Source: Pseudomonas sp. Q1-7
Lineage (GTDB): Bacteria > Pseudomonadota > Gammaproteobacteria > Pseudomonadales > Pseudomonadaceae
Length of the DNA stretch: 64,000 nucleotides
Assembly: GCF_028010285.1 (NCBI RefSeq)
Contig: NZ_CP116304.1
Location: 137,501 to 201,500, forward strand
Reading direction: 5' to 3'
The notes beneath the pieces are model-generated. The model saw only the letters and a list, made by a program, of their open reading frames with translations. It had not been told where the DNA came from and ran no database searches. Both the position numbers and the translations under genes were made by a program. Shown piece by piece: positions 27,434 through 36,336 of this stretch (positions within the stretch are counted from its first letter, which is position 1; each line of letters starts with the position of its first letter).

Positions 27434-27841
27434 CTATCCAGTAATCTTCAACCACAGATTTTCATATTGCGCAATGGCATCCTTGACGACGTACTTCCCA
27501 CCCGCCATTTTTGATGTATACATTGTGCCCGGCTTGCCGGATGCAAATTCGGCCTCAACCTCCGCCTTCGTCATTACATAATATGACGAGATCAATCCAT
27601 CAAATACAACAAGCACTAGATAATCAAAAACTTTATTCAAGTTTGAAACTGGATTATTGGTGCTTTTATTCTGCAACTCAGTAGCCTTAACCTGAATCCT
27701 GGATATAGTTTTATCCGATCTTATTACAGTAATATCATAGTGCTCCTGATGAAACGAAATAGCCGAGTACGCCTCAACATCTTTTTTAATCAACTCTGCG
27801 AGCACTAGATATTCGGCAACCTTGCCAATGTGCTGAATCAC
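27434..27841 (-). CDS. Putative PD-(D/E)XK-fold nuclease-like protein
   Basis: About 135 residues. The layout GKVAEYLVLAELIKK (with a helix glutamate), then HYDITVI, then RIQVKAT fits the E...D...(E/Q)xK core of the PD-(D/E)XK superfamily, in the variant where QxK replaces ExK (residues 10, 36, 50 and 52 from the start used here). Such proteins include Holliday-junction resolvases, restriction enzymes and DUF4365-type defence proteins. A GTG start is used because a GGAG site lies about 10 bp upstream; another GTG three codons earlier is possible. The gene is conspicuously AT-rich. Activity is inferred only. Confidence 0.5.
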   Translation of the reverse strand: MIQHIGKVAEYLVLAELIKKDVEAYSAISFHQEHYDITVIRSDKTISRIQVKATELQNKSTNNPVSNLNKVFDYLVLVVFDGLISSYYVMTKAEVEAEFASGKPGTMYTSKMAGGKYVVKDAIAQYENLWLKITG

Positions 27842-27907
27842 AACCCACACTCCAAGTCATTAAAAAGGCCGCATACTGCGACCTTAAAAGAAACTAGATA
27901 TCCGAAG

Positions 27908-28906
27908 TCATCTGGGAACAGCAGCTAAGAAAGAAGCCACATATTGAGCAGAAAGTTCTACAATCTGACTACCGCGCAGTCCTTCAAGCCTGATTCGAAT
28001 TCCTGAGCTCGTGCGCGCCTCAAGAGCTTCTCGTGAAAAAACTATCGCCATTGATTCACGAAGGAAACAAGTAGAGCTTCTGCACTCAACATTACGATCA
28101 ACACTTGTAATGGGCAGGCTTTCACCAGAAATATCAGTTGCCGAACGATAGTGCCGGTATTTTTTACCCTCATAGGAGCTCAGCGTTACCAAAGAGTAGC
28201 CTGTGCCAGTAGAGCTTTTGGAAGCCACAAGACCGCTCAATACAACATTATACGGCTCACCCCTCAAGCTTTTTTCTTGAATAATCTTCCCATTATAAGT
28301 AGTGCTCTTTGTGAACTCATCGTATTTTACCGTTATAGCCGAAGCATCAATAGATGATACAGCAACAACCTGCTCAGGTACTTTCTTAATGGCAGCAATC
28401 TCTGAAGTTTGCGCAACCTGAACAGGCTTATTATCCACAGCAGCTCCCTCCCCCACAGAAAGCTCAGGGGCAACCCTTTTTAGGCCAGAAGCCACTTCTT
28501 CCGGGACACTAATTCCTTGGCACATATCGCCCGAGCATTTCTGCGTAGTCGCCTTGGAAAGCCGATAATAAGTAACGGCTGCATCATTAAGCCCGACGCC
28601 CTCTGCTGCACGTCCCAGATAGAAATACGAAATGTCTAATTCAATATTTATGGTTGAAACTTTTACTGCCAAATCACGCCAAAGTTGATTTTGGTATAAG
28701 CCCTCTACATCACGCCTATTGGCTCCCCAAGAAAAGGCGCAACCGATACCACACCGCATACGTACTTCGCCACGAGAGAATGTCCCGTAAACATCACGAA
28801 CATCCTGTCCACTATCATCCTTAACGCCACCGCTAGTGCACCCTAGCAAAATAACAACCGGGAGCATTACAAGGACCTTAAAGCACGTATATATCCGTAA
28901 GACCAT
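27908..28906 (-). CDS. Putative lipoprotein of unknown function
   Basis: 332 residues. The N-terminus is a signal peptide ending in a lipobox, VVILLGC, with the lipidated cysteine at position 23. The mature part has several cysteines, a helical stretch (ISYFYLGRAAEGVGLNDAAV) resembling one TPR unit, and a serine/threonine-rich C-terminal half. An AAGGAT site precedes the ATG. The gene is AT-rich and lies between the integrase and the nuclease-like gene. No family is recognised; an envelope-exclusion or phage-receptor role is only a guess. Confidence 0.65.
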   Translation of the reverse strand: MVLRIYTCFKVLVMLPVVILLGCTSGGVKDDSGQDVRDVYGTFSRGEVRMRCGIGCAFSWGANRRDVEGLYQNQLWRDLAVKVSTINIELDISYFYLGRAAEGVGLNDAAVTYYRLSKATTQKCSGDMCQGISVPEEVASGLKRVAPELSVGEGAAVDNKPVQVAQTSEIAAIKKVPEQVVAVSSIDASAITVKYDEFTKSTTYNGKIIQEKSLRGEPYNVVLSGLVASKSSTGTGYSLVTLSSYEGKKYRHYRSATDISGESLPITSVDRNVECRSSTCFLRESMAIVFSREALEARTSSGIRIRLEGLRGSQIVELSAQYVASFLAAVPR

Positions 28907-29021
28907 TTATTTATCCTTAGAATTTTATATGCACGCCACATTGGCGCTGTATACAACGTCTACCAAAATCGAGCATAAACTAGCCAGGCAAATACTGACA
29001 AGCCATAGAGGCGAATCTGAA

Positions 29022-30827
29022 TTAGGGATTCAAACCATGAGTATCCCGATGAGCCTGAATGCACGAAGTCATTAGATGCCCCAATCGCAGCTCAAAGTCG
29101 GCGTAGGTGATGCCTGATAGGTCAACGGGGAAGCTGACCGTATGCAAGGCCTCACTCAGCTTTTTCAGCCAGAAGCCGCTGCCATAATCATCGGACTGAT
29201 TTCTGTTCTTGGCTGCGTGCCCGGTGAATACGGGAATCAGGGGCAGCGCTTGATCGCTGGTGTTTCGAAGCAGATCGACAAAGGTATGCCGGAAAGCATG
29301 GAATCTCTTGCCATCTGGCTTTCCGTCATCAAGGCGCTTCCGAATGCCAATGGCATTGAAGTAGCCGCCAGACTTGGTGCTATCGCTCGGTATCCTAGTA
29401 AAGAAGGTGGTCGCAATGCCTCCCCACCCCTTCGTCGGTTTATACGTGAGTCCGTCCGAAAAGAGCTTTAGCCGCCCTTCGCTTTTAGCCTGCTGGACAA
29501 ATTCCAGGAACCCAATCCTAATCAGCTCATTATGAAGCGGAATGAACCTGCGGCTATACTGGTTTTTCAGCGACTTTGAGCCCTCACTAACTATCCGAAC
29601 GAACCAAATACCGGTTTCCGCTTCCTGGCTGATGTCGCTGGATTCAAGCTGGCAGAGCTCGTTGAGCCGCCCACCAGTAAACAGTGCCAGCAGTGGAAGC
29701 CAAAACTGGTAGGGGAAAACCAGCTCAGCTGAGCCGCTGTCAGTGCCCGTATACAGATAGCCAGAGAAGATTGTTTGAAGCTCACGAGTGGTAAAAGGCT
29801 TGTCCTCGCGCGCTATACGGCCGGCATCACTACTAACTGACGGAGTCTCGGTTCTAGCCGGGTCTACAGTTGAATAGCCTTTTTTGTAGGCGAACCGATG
29901 AATCGCACCCAACCGGACGATCATCTTCTCAATGGTCGGCCCACTGATCAGCGAGTCGCCGGGGTTAGCCAAAATTGACTCTATTGGTGAGTCTGGCGGT
30001 GGAATTTTCCCACCACGCAGAGATTTAACCTGCTGAGTCAGCAGATAAAGTTGATTGATGTCATCCAGCGATAGTGAGCCAAACGGTCTGTTGCCGCTCA
30101 AGATATTCAGCCGGCGTGCGTGCCCTTGCTCGTCAACGTGCGCACTTGGGGACTTCTTTTTGTTCAGCCGTACCTCCGCCTCACGCTGAAGCTCCCACAG
30201 CTCATACAGCGTCGGGCCGCCCGTCACAGGTTCCGGCACAAGCGTCGGAGTCATAGGCGCAGCACTGAGTGAGCCAACTCGCCGTAAAGCAAACGCCTCT
30301 ATCTGCTTCGCCAAACCACGTTTAAAAGTCTGGTGCGGTAGTGGCAGCCCCCAATCCAGAAGATAGTCAGCAAGAGCCTGCTGGTGCTCAGGGATTGGCC
30401 GCGTAGCACTGCCAGTCAATGCAAGGGCGATCTCACTCAGTCGCCCCGTCATTTCCACTTGCCGCCAATCAGCATCACTCAGTGCGGACTTGCTGGGCGG
30501 GGTTGGCTCTTCTGGTTCGCTAGCCCAGGAACCCCAGGAGATTGGTCTACCGGCTTGCTCAATCACTTCACCAGCACGCTCCATATCCTCAGCCGTGAGC
30601 TGGTAGTCGTCTCGATCAATCACACTCAGAACCTTATCGAATGCAGCCTCATAACGAGCGGCGAACTGTCGAGCACGACGAAGCGCCAGCCGTTGGCTGT
30701 CGGTTTTCAGGGAGCGCCGAATTTCTCGCTGTAGACCCAATGCTGTGCGCACGGGCGAGGGAACCACAATGCGGAAGTAGAAGGTTCCGTGGCGATTCAG
30801 GGTGATATAAGCGGGCTGAGCTGGCAT
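29022..30827 (-). CDS. Site-specific tyrosine integrase of the island
   Basis: 601 residues. The N-terminal part (RHGTFYFRIVVPSPVRTALG) is the DUF6538-like arm-binding domain seen in large tRNA-targeting integrases. The catalytic domain shows LLALFTGGRLNELCQLE (Arg I), RFHAFRHTFVDLLRN (HxxR) and TGHAAKNRNQSDDYG; the C-terminal Tyr is in the latter region or close to it. The longest frame starts 99 bp earlier, but the chosen ATG follows an AGAGG site and gives the usual N-terminus. It lies directly inside the tRNA-proximal end of the element, as usual for tRNA-targeting integrases. Confidence 0.9.
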   Translation of the reverse strand: MPAQPAYITLNRHGTFYFRIVVPSPVRTALGLQREIRRSLKTDSQRLALRRARQFAARYEAAFDKVLSVIDRDDYQLTAEDMERAGEVIEQAGRPISWGSWASEPEEPTPPSKSALSDADWRQVEMTGRLSEIALALTGSATRPIPEHQQALADYLLDWGLPLPHQTFKRGLAKQIEAFALRRVGSLSAAPMTPTLVPEPVTGGPTLYELWELQREAEVRLNKKKSPSAHVDEQGHARRLNILSGNRPFGSLSLDDINQLYLLTQQVKSLRGGKIPPPDSPIESILANPGDSLISGPTIEKMIVRLGAIHRFAYKKGYSTVDPARTETPSVSSDAGRIAREDKPFTTRELQTIFSGYLYTGTDSGSAELVFPYQFWLPLLALFTGGRLNELCQLESSDISQEAETGIWFVRIVSEGSKSLKNQYSRRFIPLHNELIRIGFLEFVQQAKSEGRLKLFSDGLTYKPTKGWGGIATTFFTRIPSDSTKSGGYFNAIGIRKRLDDGKPDGKRFHAFRHTFVDLLRNTSDQALPLIPVFTGHAAKNRNQSDDYGSGFWLKKLSEALHTVSFPVDLSGITYADFELRLGHLMTSCIQAHRDTHGLNP

Positions 30828-30936
30828 GGTTCGCACCTCTGTGATGCCCCACCTACGAGCATCACTCAGTGTCACACCAGCAATTCCGGCGCAGTGAATG
30901 ACGGTATTTTCATACCTGACAATCACTTAGAAAAGA

Positions 30937-30960
30937 TGGCGCATCCGGCGGGATTCGAAC
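30937..30960. repeat. attR: 3' end of tRNA-Arg shared with attL
   Basis: This is the 24-bp identical counterpart of the repeat at 23265-23288; it restores the tRNA 3' end on the integrase-proximal side. Confidence 0.9.
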
Positions 30961-31013
30961 CCACGACCCCTGCCTTCGGAGGGCAGTACTCTATCCAGCT
31001 GAGCTACGGATGC
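30937..31013 (-). tRNA. tRNA-Arg (anticodon CCG)
   Basis: On the minus strand a 77-nt cloverleaf reads GCATCCGTAGCTCAGCTGGA through GGGTTCGAATCCCGCCGGAT to GCGCCA. The 7-bp acceptor stem pairs, the CCA is encoded, and the anticodon loop CTCCGAA gives CCG. The 3' 24 bases are shared with attL, showing this is the integration site and that the gene stays complete after integration. Confidence 0.95.
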
Positions 31014-31333
31014 GTATGGGGCCGCAATCATACCCATCTCGCGGGCGGGCGTCCACGCGAGTTGGCTTGTTCGCGATGTTGAACGATGGTGCCGCTTCTG
31101 GTCATCTTTGATCAGGATTTCGACAAACAGTACCGACTTTTTGTTGATTTTATCGAACAGGCTATTGCCCTTGGGTTTTCGGCACCCTAGGATTCCGTTT
31201 GAGATTTCAAACGCCCCCTCGCCTCACCATAAGCCGGGCCGTTCCAATCACTCCGTCCTGGCCAATCGCGCATTGGTCGCAGAACAACAACTTGCCCCGG
31301 TGCCCGTGCAGCGCCGGTGTGAAGGAGACAGAG
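31014..31333. other. Gap upstream of gabD
   Basis: 320 bp between the tRNA and gabD. It must contain the tRNA and gabD promoters, but I see no clear operator, sigma-54 site or palindrome; a longer in-frame extension of gabD through it is not supported by a ribosome site. Confidence 0.45.
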
Positions 31334-32785
31334 ATGCAATTGAAAGACGCCAAGCTGTTCCGCCAGCAAGCCTATATCGACGGCACCTGGCTGGACGCCG
31401 ACAGCGGCCAGACCATCAAGGTCAACAACCCGGCCACTGGCGAAATCATCGGCACCGTGCCGAAGATGGGCACCGCCGAGACCCGCCGCGCCATCGAGGC
31501 TGCCGAGCGTGCTCTGCCGGCCTGGCGTGCGCTGACCGCCAAGGAACGCGCCAACAAGCTGCGTCGCTGGTTCGAGCTGCTGATGGAGAACCAGGACGAC
31601 CTGGGCCGCCTGATGACCATCGAGCAGGGCAAGCCGCTGGCCGAAGCCAAGGGCGAGATCGCCTACGCCGCCTCCTTCATCGAGTGGTTCGCCGAAGAAG
31701 CCAAGCGCGTCTACGGCGACGTGATCCCCGGCCACCAGCCCGACAAGCGCCTGATCGTGATCAAGCAGCCCATCGGCGTGACCGCTGCCATCACCCCGTG
31801 GAACTTCCCCGCCGCGATGATCACCCGCAAGGCCGGCCCGGCCCTGGCCGCCGGCTGCACCATGGTGATCAAGCCCGCATCCCAGACCCCGTACTCCGCC
31901 CTGGCCCTGGTCGAACTGGCCGAGCGTGCCGGCATCCCGAAAGGCGTGCTGAGCGTGGTCACCGGCAGCGCCGGCGAAGTCGGTGGCGAGCTGACCAGCA
32001 ACCCGGTCGTGCGCAAGCTGTCGTTCACCGGCTCCACCGAGATCGGTCGCCAGCTGATGGCCGAATGCGCCAAGGACATCAAGAAAGTGTCCCTGGAACT
32101 GGGCGGCAACGCACCCTTCATCGTCTTCGACGATGCCGACCTGGACGCCGCCGTTGAAGGCGCGCTGATCTCCAAGTACCGCAACAACGGCCAGACCTGC
32201 GTCTGCGCCAACCGCCTGTACGTGCAGGACGGCATCTATGACGCCTTCGCCGAGAAGCTGCAGGCCGCCGTGGCCAAGCTGAAGATCGGTAACGGCCTGG
32301 AAGACGGCACCACCACCGGCCCGCTGATCGACGAGAAGGCCGTGGCCAAGGTCCAGGAGCACATCGCCGATGCCGTTTCCAAGGGCGCCAAGGTGGTTGC
32401 CGGCGGCAAGCCCCACGCCCTGGGTGGCACCTTCTTCGAGCCGACCATCCTGGTCGACGTGCCGACGAACGCCGCCGTGGCCAAGGAAGAGACCTTCGGT
32501 CCGCTGGCCCCGCTGTTCCGTTTCAAGGACGAGGCCGACGTCATCGCCATGGCCAACGACACCGAGTTCGGCCTGGCTTCCTATTTCTACGCCCGTGACC
32601 TGGGCCGCGTGTTCCGCGTGGCCGAGGCGCTGGAGTATGGCATGGTGGGCATCAACACCGGCCTGATCTCCAACGAAGTGGCGCCCTTCGGCGGCGTGAA
32701 GGCTTCGGGCCTGGGCCGCGAAGGTTCCAAATACGGCATCGAGGACTACCTGGAGATCAAGTATCTCTGCCTCGGCGGTATCTGA
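31334..32785 (+). CDS. gabD: Succinate-semialdehyde dehydrogenase (NADP+)
   Basis: The second enzyme of GABA degradation, converting succinic semialdehyde to succinate. The 483-residue protein is a typical aldehyde dehydrogenase: TPWNFPAAMITRKAGPALAA, the NAD(P)-binding FTGSTEIGRQL, catalytic glutamate in LELGGNAPFIVF and catalytic cysteine in GQTCVCANRLYV. Length and sequence match GabD rather than a generic ALDH. A strong GAAGGAG site precedes the ATG. It is followed by gabT 169 bp downstream, the usual Pseudomonas gabDT arrangement. Confidence 0.95.
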   Translation: MQLKDAKLFRQQAYIDGTWLDADSGQTIKVNNPATGEIIGTVPKMGTAETRRAIEAAERALPAWRALTAKERANKLRRWFELLMENQDDLGRLMTIEQGKPLAEAKGEIAYAASFIEWFAEEAKRVYGDVIPGHQPDKRLIVIKQPIGVTAAITPWNFPAAMITRKAGPALAAGCTMVIKPASQTPYSALALVELAERAGIPKGVLSVVTGSAGEVGGELTSNPVVRKLSFTGSTEIGRQLMAECAKDIKKVSLELGGNAPFIVFDDADLDAAVEGALISKYRNNGQTCVCANRLYVQDGIYDAFAEKLQAAVAKLKIGNGLEDGTTTGPLIDEKAVAKVQEHIADAVSKGAKVVAGGKPHALGGTFFEPTILVDVPTNAAVAKEETFGPLAPLFRFKDEADVIAMANDTEFGLASYFYARDLGRVFRVAEALEYGMVGINTGLISNEVAPFGGVKASGLGREGSKYGIEDYLEIKYLCLGGI

Positions 32786-32954
32786 TCCAACGACGGGGCA
32801 AGGCGCGAAAGAGCGCGCGGCGCCCCAGCTCCACCCTTGAAGAAAACGAGCCTCCGGCAAGTTATCGCAGTCGATCATCGTATGCTGCGACGACCCCTAC
32901 CGGAGGCATTAATCCTTGAAACTGCGCCGCCCGATGAGCGGCCGTGAGGAACTC

Positions 32955-34232
32955 ATGAGCAAGAACGAATCCCTGCTGCAACGCCGTGCCGCTGCTGTCG
33001 CCCGCGGTGTCAGCCAGATCCATCCGATCGTCGCCGAGCGCGCCGAGAACGCCACTGTCTGGGACGTGGACGGCCGCGAGTACATCGACTTCGCCGGCGG
33101 CATCGCCGTGCTGAACACTGGCCACCTGCATCCGAAGGTGATCGCCGCCGTTCAGGAGCAGCTGACCAAGCTGTCCCACACCTGTTTCCAGGTGCTGGCC
33201 TACGAGCCCTACATCGAGCTCTGCGAAGAGATCGCCAAGCGCGTACCGGGTGACTTCGCCAAGAAGACCCTGCTGGTGACCTCCGGCTCCGAAGCCGTCG
33301 AGAACGCCGTGAAGATCGCCCGTGCCGCCACCGGCCGTGCCGGCGTGATCGCCTTCACCGGTGCCTACCACGGCCGCACCATGATGACCCTGTCGCTGAC
33401 CGGCAAGGTGGTTCCGTACTCCGCCGGCATGGGCCTGATGCCCGGTGGCGTGTTCCGTGCCCTGGCTCCGTGCGAGCTGCACGGCATCAGCGAAGACGAG
33501 TCCATCGCCAGCATCGAGCGCATCTTCAAGAACGACGCCCAGCCCCAGGACATCGCCGCGATCATCATCGAGCCGGTCCAGGGCGAGGGTGGCTTCTACG
33601 TCAACTCCAAGGCCTTCATGCAGCGCCTGCGCGCGCTGTGCGACCAGCACGGCATCCTGCTGATCGCCGACGAAGTACAGACCGGCGCTGGCCGTACCGG
33701 CACCTTCTTCGCCACCGAGCAACTGGGCGTGGCGCCTGACCTGACCACCTTCGCCAAGTCCGTTGGCGGCGGCTTCCCGATCTCCGGCGTAGTCGGCAAG
33801 GCCGAAGTCATGGACAGCATCGCTCCCGGCGGCCTGGGCGGCACCTATGCCGGCAGCCCGATCGCCTGCGCCGCGGCCCTGGCCGTGCTGAAGGTCTTCG
33901 ACGAAGAGAAACTGCTGGAGCGCAGCCAGGCCGTGGGCGAGCGCCTGAAGACCGGCCTGCGTGAAATCCAGGCCAAGCACAAGGTCATCGGCGACGTCCG
34001 TGGCCTGGGTTCGATGGTCGCCATCGAGCTGTTCGAAGGCGGCGACGAAAGCAAGCCGGCCGCTGAGCTGGTGGGCAAGATCGTGGCCAAGGCTCGCGAA
34101 AAAGGCCTGATCCTGCTGTCCTGCGGCACTTACTACAACGTCATCCGCTTCCTGATGCCGGTCACCATTCCCGACGCGCAACTCGAGAAGGGCCTGGCCA
34201 TTGTCGCCGAGTGCTTCGACGAACTGGCCTGA
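32955..34232 (+). CDS. gabT: 4-aminobutyrate aminotransferase
   Basis: Transfers the amino group of GABA to 2-oxoglutarate, using PLP. 425 residues of the class III aminotransferase fold. Visible motifs are LLVTSGSEAVENAVKIARAA, GAYHGRTMMTLSLTG, LLIADEVQTGAGRTGTFFA (cofactor aspartate) and the PLP lysine in TTFAKSVGGGFP. The ATG behind GTGAGGA gives the normal GabT N-terminus; the frame stays open 39 bp further upstream. It acts with GabD to feed GABA into the TCA cycle. Confidence 0.95.
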   Translation: MSKNESLLQRRAAAVARGVSQIHPIVAERAENATVWDVDGREYIDFAGGIAVLNTGHLHPKVIAAVQEQLTKLSHTCFQVLAYEPYIELCEEIAKRVPGDFAKKTLLVTSGSEAVENAVKIARAATGRAGVIAFTGAYHGRTMMTLSLTGKVVPYSAGMGLMPGGVFRALAPCELHGISEDESIASIERIFKNDAQPQDIAAIIIEPVQGEGGFYVNSKAFMQRLRALCDQHGILLIADEVQTGAGRTGTFFATEQLGVAPDLTTFAKSVGGGFPISGVVGKAEVMDSIAPGGLGGTYAGSPIACAAALAVLKVFDEEKLLERSQAVGERLKTGLREIQAKHKVIGDVRGLGSMVAIELFEGGDESKPAAELVGKIVAKAREKGLILLSCGTYYNVIRFLMPVTIPDAQLEKGLAIVAECFDELA

Positions 34233-34247
34233 TCCCTCAGGTGGTGA

Positions 34248-34276
34248 AAAAGACCCGCTTCGGCGGGTCTTTCTTT
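34248..34276 (+). terminator. Terminator of gabDT
   Basis: AAAGACCCGC pairs with GCGGGTCTTT around a TTCG tetraloop, followed by CTTTG. It is a classic stable hairpin 15 bp after gabT. Confidence 0.85.
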
Positions 34277-34464
34277 GCCTGCCGTCGGCGCGTTTTTTCG
34301 AGGGGCCCCGGCGCTGACTCGTGCGTGGTCCTGCCGAGCCTGCCGGAATGAGCACGATGGCTGGCGCCACGGTGCCAGCATTGTCTAGTCTGCTGAAGTG
34401 CTCGTGAGTTGTACGAGCCGTACAGAAATCATCCGGGAGTTGTAGCGGAACTGGATCGCCACCC

Positions 34465-35673
34465 ATGGCTGAAATCGAACGGACACCCCAGGTGCTGATT
34501 GCCGATGCCGATCGCTGGAGCGCCGAGCTGCTCACTGAGCTGGTGCGCAAGGCCCGCTGCGATGCGCATCTGGTGGTGCTGCCGGACAGTAGCAGTGTGC
34601 TCGAGCATTGCCGCGACGGCTGGCCGGACCTGCTGATAGTCGACTACGGCCTGCCCGGCATCGGTGGCCTGGAGCTGCTGCGTGAGGTTCGCCGTCAGCG
34701 TCGCCATCCGCCCGTGCCGTTCTTTCTCATCACCGAACGCGTCGACGCCGCCAGCGTTCGCGCCGCCCTGCCGCTGGCGCCCACCGCCTACCTGGCCAAA
34801 CCCTTCAATGCCGAGGACCTGCTGCAGCGCCTGCGCAATCTGCTGCTGGAGCCGGGGGAGGAGGTGTCCTGCCCGCCGTCGGCCGCGCCCCGGCAGAGCC
34901 TGGAGGTCTACCTGGCCGAAGCGCGCGGGTCTTCCGCGGGCGCTCCCTTGCTGCAGGTGGTACGCGAAGCGCTGGAGCACGCGCTGGAGGCCCACACGCA
35001 CGATCTGAGCGAACTGGAGCCGCTGTTTCTCCTTGACCCGCAGCTCACCGGGCAACTGATCGCCGCCGCCAACAGTGCCGCCCAGCACCTGGGCAGCAAC
35101 TGCCAGACCCTGAACCAGGCACTGCTCCGGCTTGGCTCCCAGCACAGCCTCAATCTCGCCCTCGGCCTGGCCCTGCAACGCAGCGTCAGCCTGACCGAAC
35201 CGCTGCTGGTGCCCCATGGGGAACGCATCTGGCAACAGTCTCGGCGCACCGCCGAACTGGCCCGTTGGCTGGCCCAGTGCCTGGAGGGGGATGCCGAGCG
35301 CTGCTACACCGCCGGCCTGCTGCATCTGTTGGGGGACCTGGCGGTGCTGCGCAGTATCCAGAGCTGGCGCGACCTCGGGGGCGAGTCACTGAGCGCTGAA
35401 CAGGTGGAGGACGCACTGCATGCCCACGCCGCACCCTTTGGCTCGGCCTTGCGCACACGCTGGCGCCTGCCCCTGGAACTGCGCCAGTTGATCGCCGCCG
35501 CGTTCCAGTTGGGCGGCGGCGTCTATTCGAAGGAAGCCCTCATCCTGCATGTCGCCAAGCTGGCATGCGATCTCCCCGAGGATGTAGACCCCAGTGGCCT
35601 TGCCGGACACAAGGCGGCCCGCATGCTGGACCTCGATGCCGCATTGCTGGCGTCGCTGCCGAAGCTGGCCTAG
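34465..35673 (+). CDS. Response regulator with HDOD output domain
   Basis: 402 residues. The N-terminal 120 are a receiver domain (VLIADADRWSAELL, phospho-acceptor Asp60 in LLIVDYGLPGIGG, AYLAKPF for the conserved lysine). The C-terminal part, from about 160, is an HDOD domain (LSELEPLFLLDPQLTGQLIA, AGLLHLLGDLAVL). Such proteins act in signalling without a DNA-binding domain, often tied to stress or c-di-GMP pathways. No histidine kinase is adjacent. Its stop overlaps the stop of the converging isomerase gene by three bases. Confidence 0.85.
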   Translation: MAEIERTPQVLIADADRWSAELLTELVRKARCDAHLVVLPDSSSVLEHCRDGWPDLLIVDYGLPGIGGLELLREVRRQRRHPPVPFFLITERVDAASVRAALPLAPTAYLAKPFNAEDLLQRLRNLLLEPGEEVSCPPSAAPRQSLEVYLAEARGSSAGAPLLQVVREALEHALEAHTHDLSELEPLFLLDPQLTGQLIAAANSAAQHLGSNCQTLNQALLRLGSQHSLNLALGLALQRSVSLTEPLLVPHGERIWQQSRRTAELARWLAQCLEGDAERCYTAGLLHLLGDLAVLRSIQSWRDLGGESLSAEQVEDALHAHAAPFGSALRTRWRLPLELRQLIAAAFQLGGGVYSKEALILHVAKLACDLPEDVDPSGLAGHKAARMLDLDAALLASLPKLA

Positions 35674-36260
35674 GCCAGCGCCTCCTCCACGAAGTCCAGG
35701 CGGTCCTGGCCGAAGAACATGTCCTCGCCGACGAAGCAGGTCGGTGCGCCGAACACGCCGCGCTTTACGGCTTCCTCGGTGGCGGCCTTCAGCGCGTCCT
35801 TCACCGCCTGGTCGGCCACCAGCGCCAGCAGCGGCTGGGGATCGAAGCCGGCTTCCTGCAGGACGGCGCCCAGCACGGCGGGGTCGCCAAGGTTGCGCTT
35901 GTCCTGCCACAGGGCCCTGAACAGGGCGTCCAGATAAGCCTCCAGCCGCTCCGGCTGGCGCATCTGTATGCCGATGGCGCCGCGCATCAGGGTCAGGGTG
36001 TTGATGGGGAAGTACGGGTTGAAATGCATCGGCACGCCATAGCGCCGGGCGAAGCGCTGCATGTCGATCATGGTGTGCCGGGCCTTGGCTGGCACGGTGG
36101 CGGGCGAGGCGTTGCCAGTGGCCTGGAACACACCACCCAGCAGCATGGGTCGGTAACGCAAAGCCGCGCCGTGACGGTCGCAGATCGCCGGCAGCTGGGT
36201 CCAGGCCAGGTAGCTGGCCGGGCTGCCGAGGTCGAAGAAGAATTCCACGGTCTTGGTCAT
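35670..36260 (-). CDS. 2-hydroxychromene-2-carboxylate isomerase, DsbA-like
   Basis: 196 residues of the thioredoxin-fold HCCA isomerase / kappa-class GST family, opening TVEFFFDLGSPASYLAWTQL and containing RYRPMLLGGVFQATGN and FGAPTCFVGEDMFFGQDRL. Family members isomerise intermediates of naphthalene-type aromatic degradation with glutathione, or act as general glutathione-dependent enzymes. It is in a likely operon with the SDR gene 76 bp upstream, under the divergent TetR regulator. A specific substrate is not indicated. Confidence 0.87.
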   Translation of the reverse strand: MTKTVEFFFDLGSPASYLAWTQLPAICDRHGAALRYRPMLLGGVFQATGNASPATVPAKARHTMIDMQRFARRYGVPMHFNPYFPINTLTLMRGAIGIQMRQPERLEAYLDALFRALWQDKRNLGDPAVLGAVLQEAGFDPQPLLALVADQAVKDALKAATEEAVKRGVFGAPTCFVGEDMFFGQDRLDFVEEALA

Positions 36261-36336
36261 TCTTTTGCTCTTCCTTTCAGTTGTCTTGCGAGCGGGCGAA
36301 CGACGTCCAGGCGGCGCGCAGCCGGTCGGGGCGCGT

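Larger units (their letters stand above)
23265..30960. mobile_element. Integrated genomic island in tRNA-Arg(CCG), about 7.7 kb
   Basis: The element is bounded by 24-bp direct repeats of the tRNA 3' end, and a tyrosine integrase gene lies directly inside the right boundary. It carries an HUH Rep-like gene, a serine recombinase, two DNA-binding proteins, a nuclease-like protein and several exported proteins. GC content by eye falls well below that of the flanks, most strongly between 27100 and 28950. No structural phage genes, conjugation genes or known resistance genes are seen, so it is a small integrative element or satellite rather than a full prophage or ICE. Confidence 0.88.

Noticed and set aside
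31199-31333. 45-residue N-terminal extension of gabD
   Set aside because: The ATG at 31334 has a strong GAAGGAG site and gives the normal GabD length.
35670-35673. Overlapping stop codons of the HDOD gene and the isomerase gene as a regulatory feature
   Set aside because: Convergent genes sharing bases at their stops are common in dense genomes.
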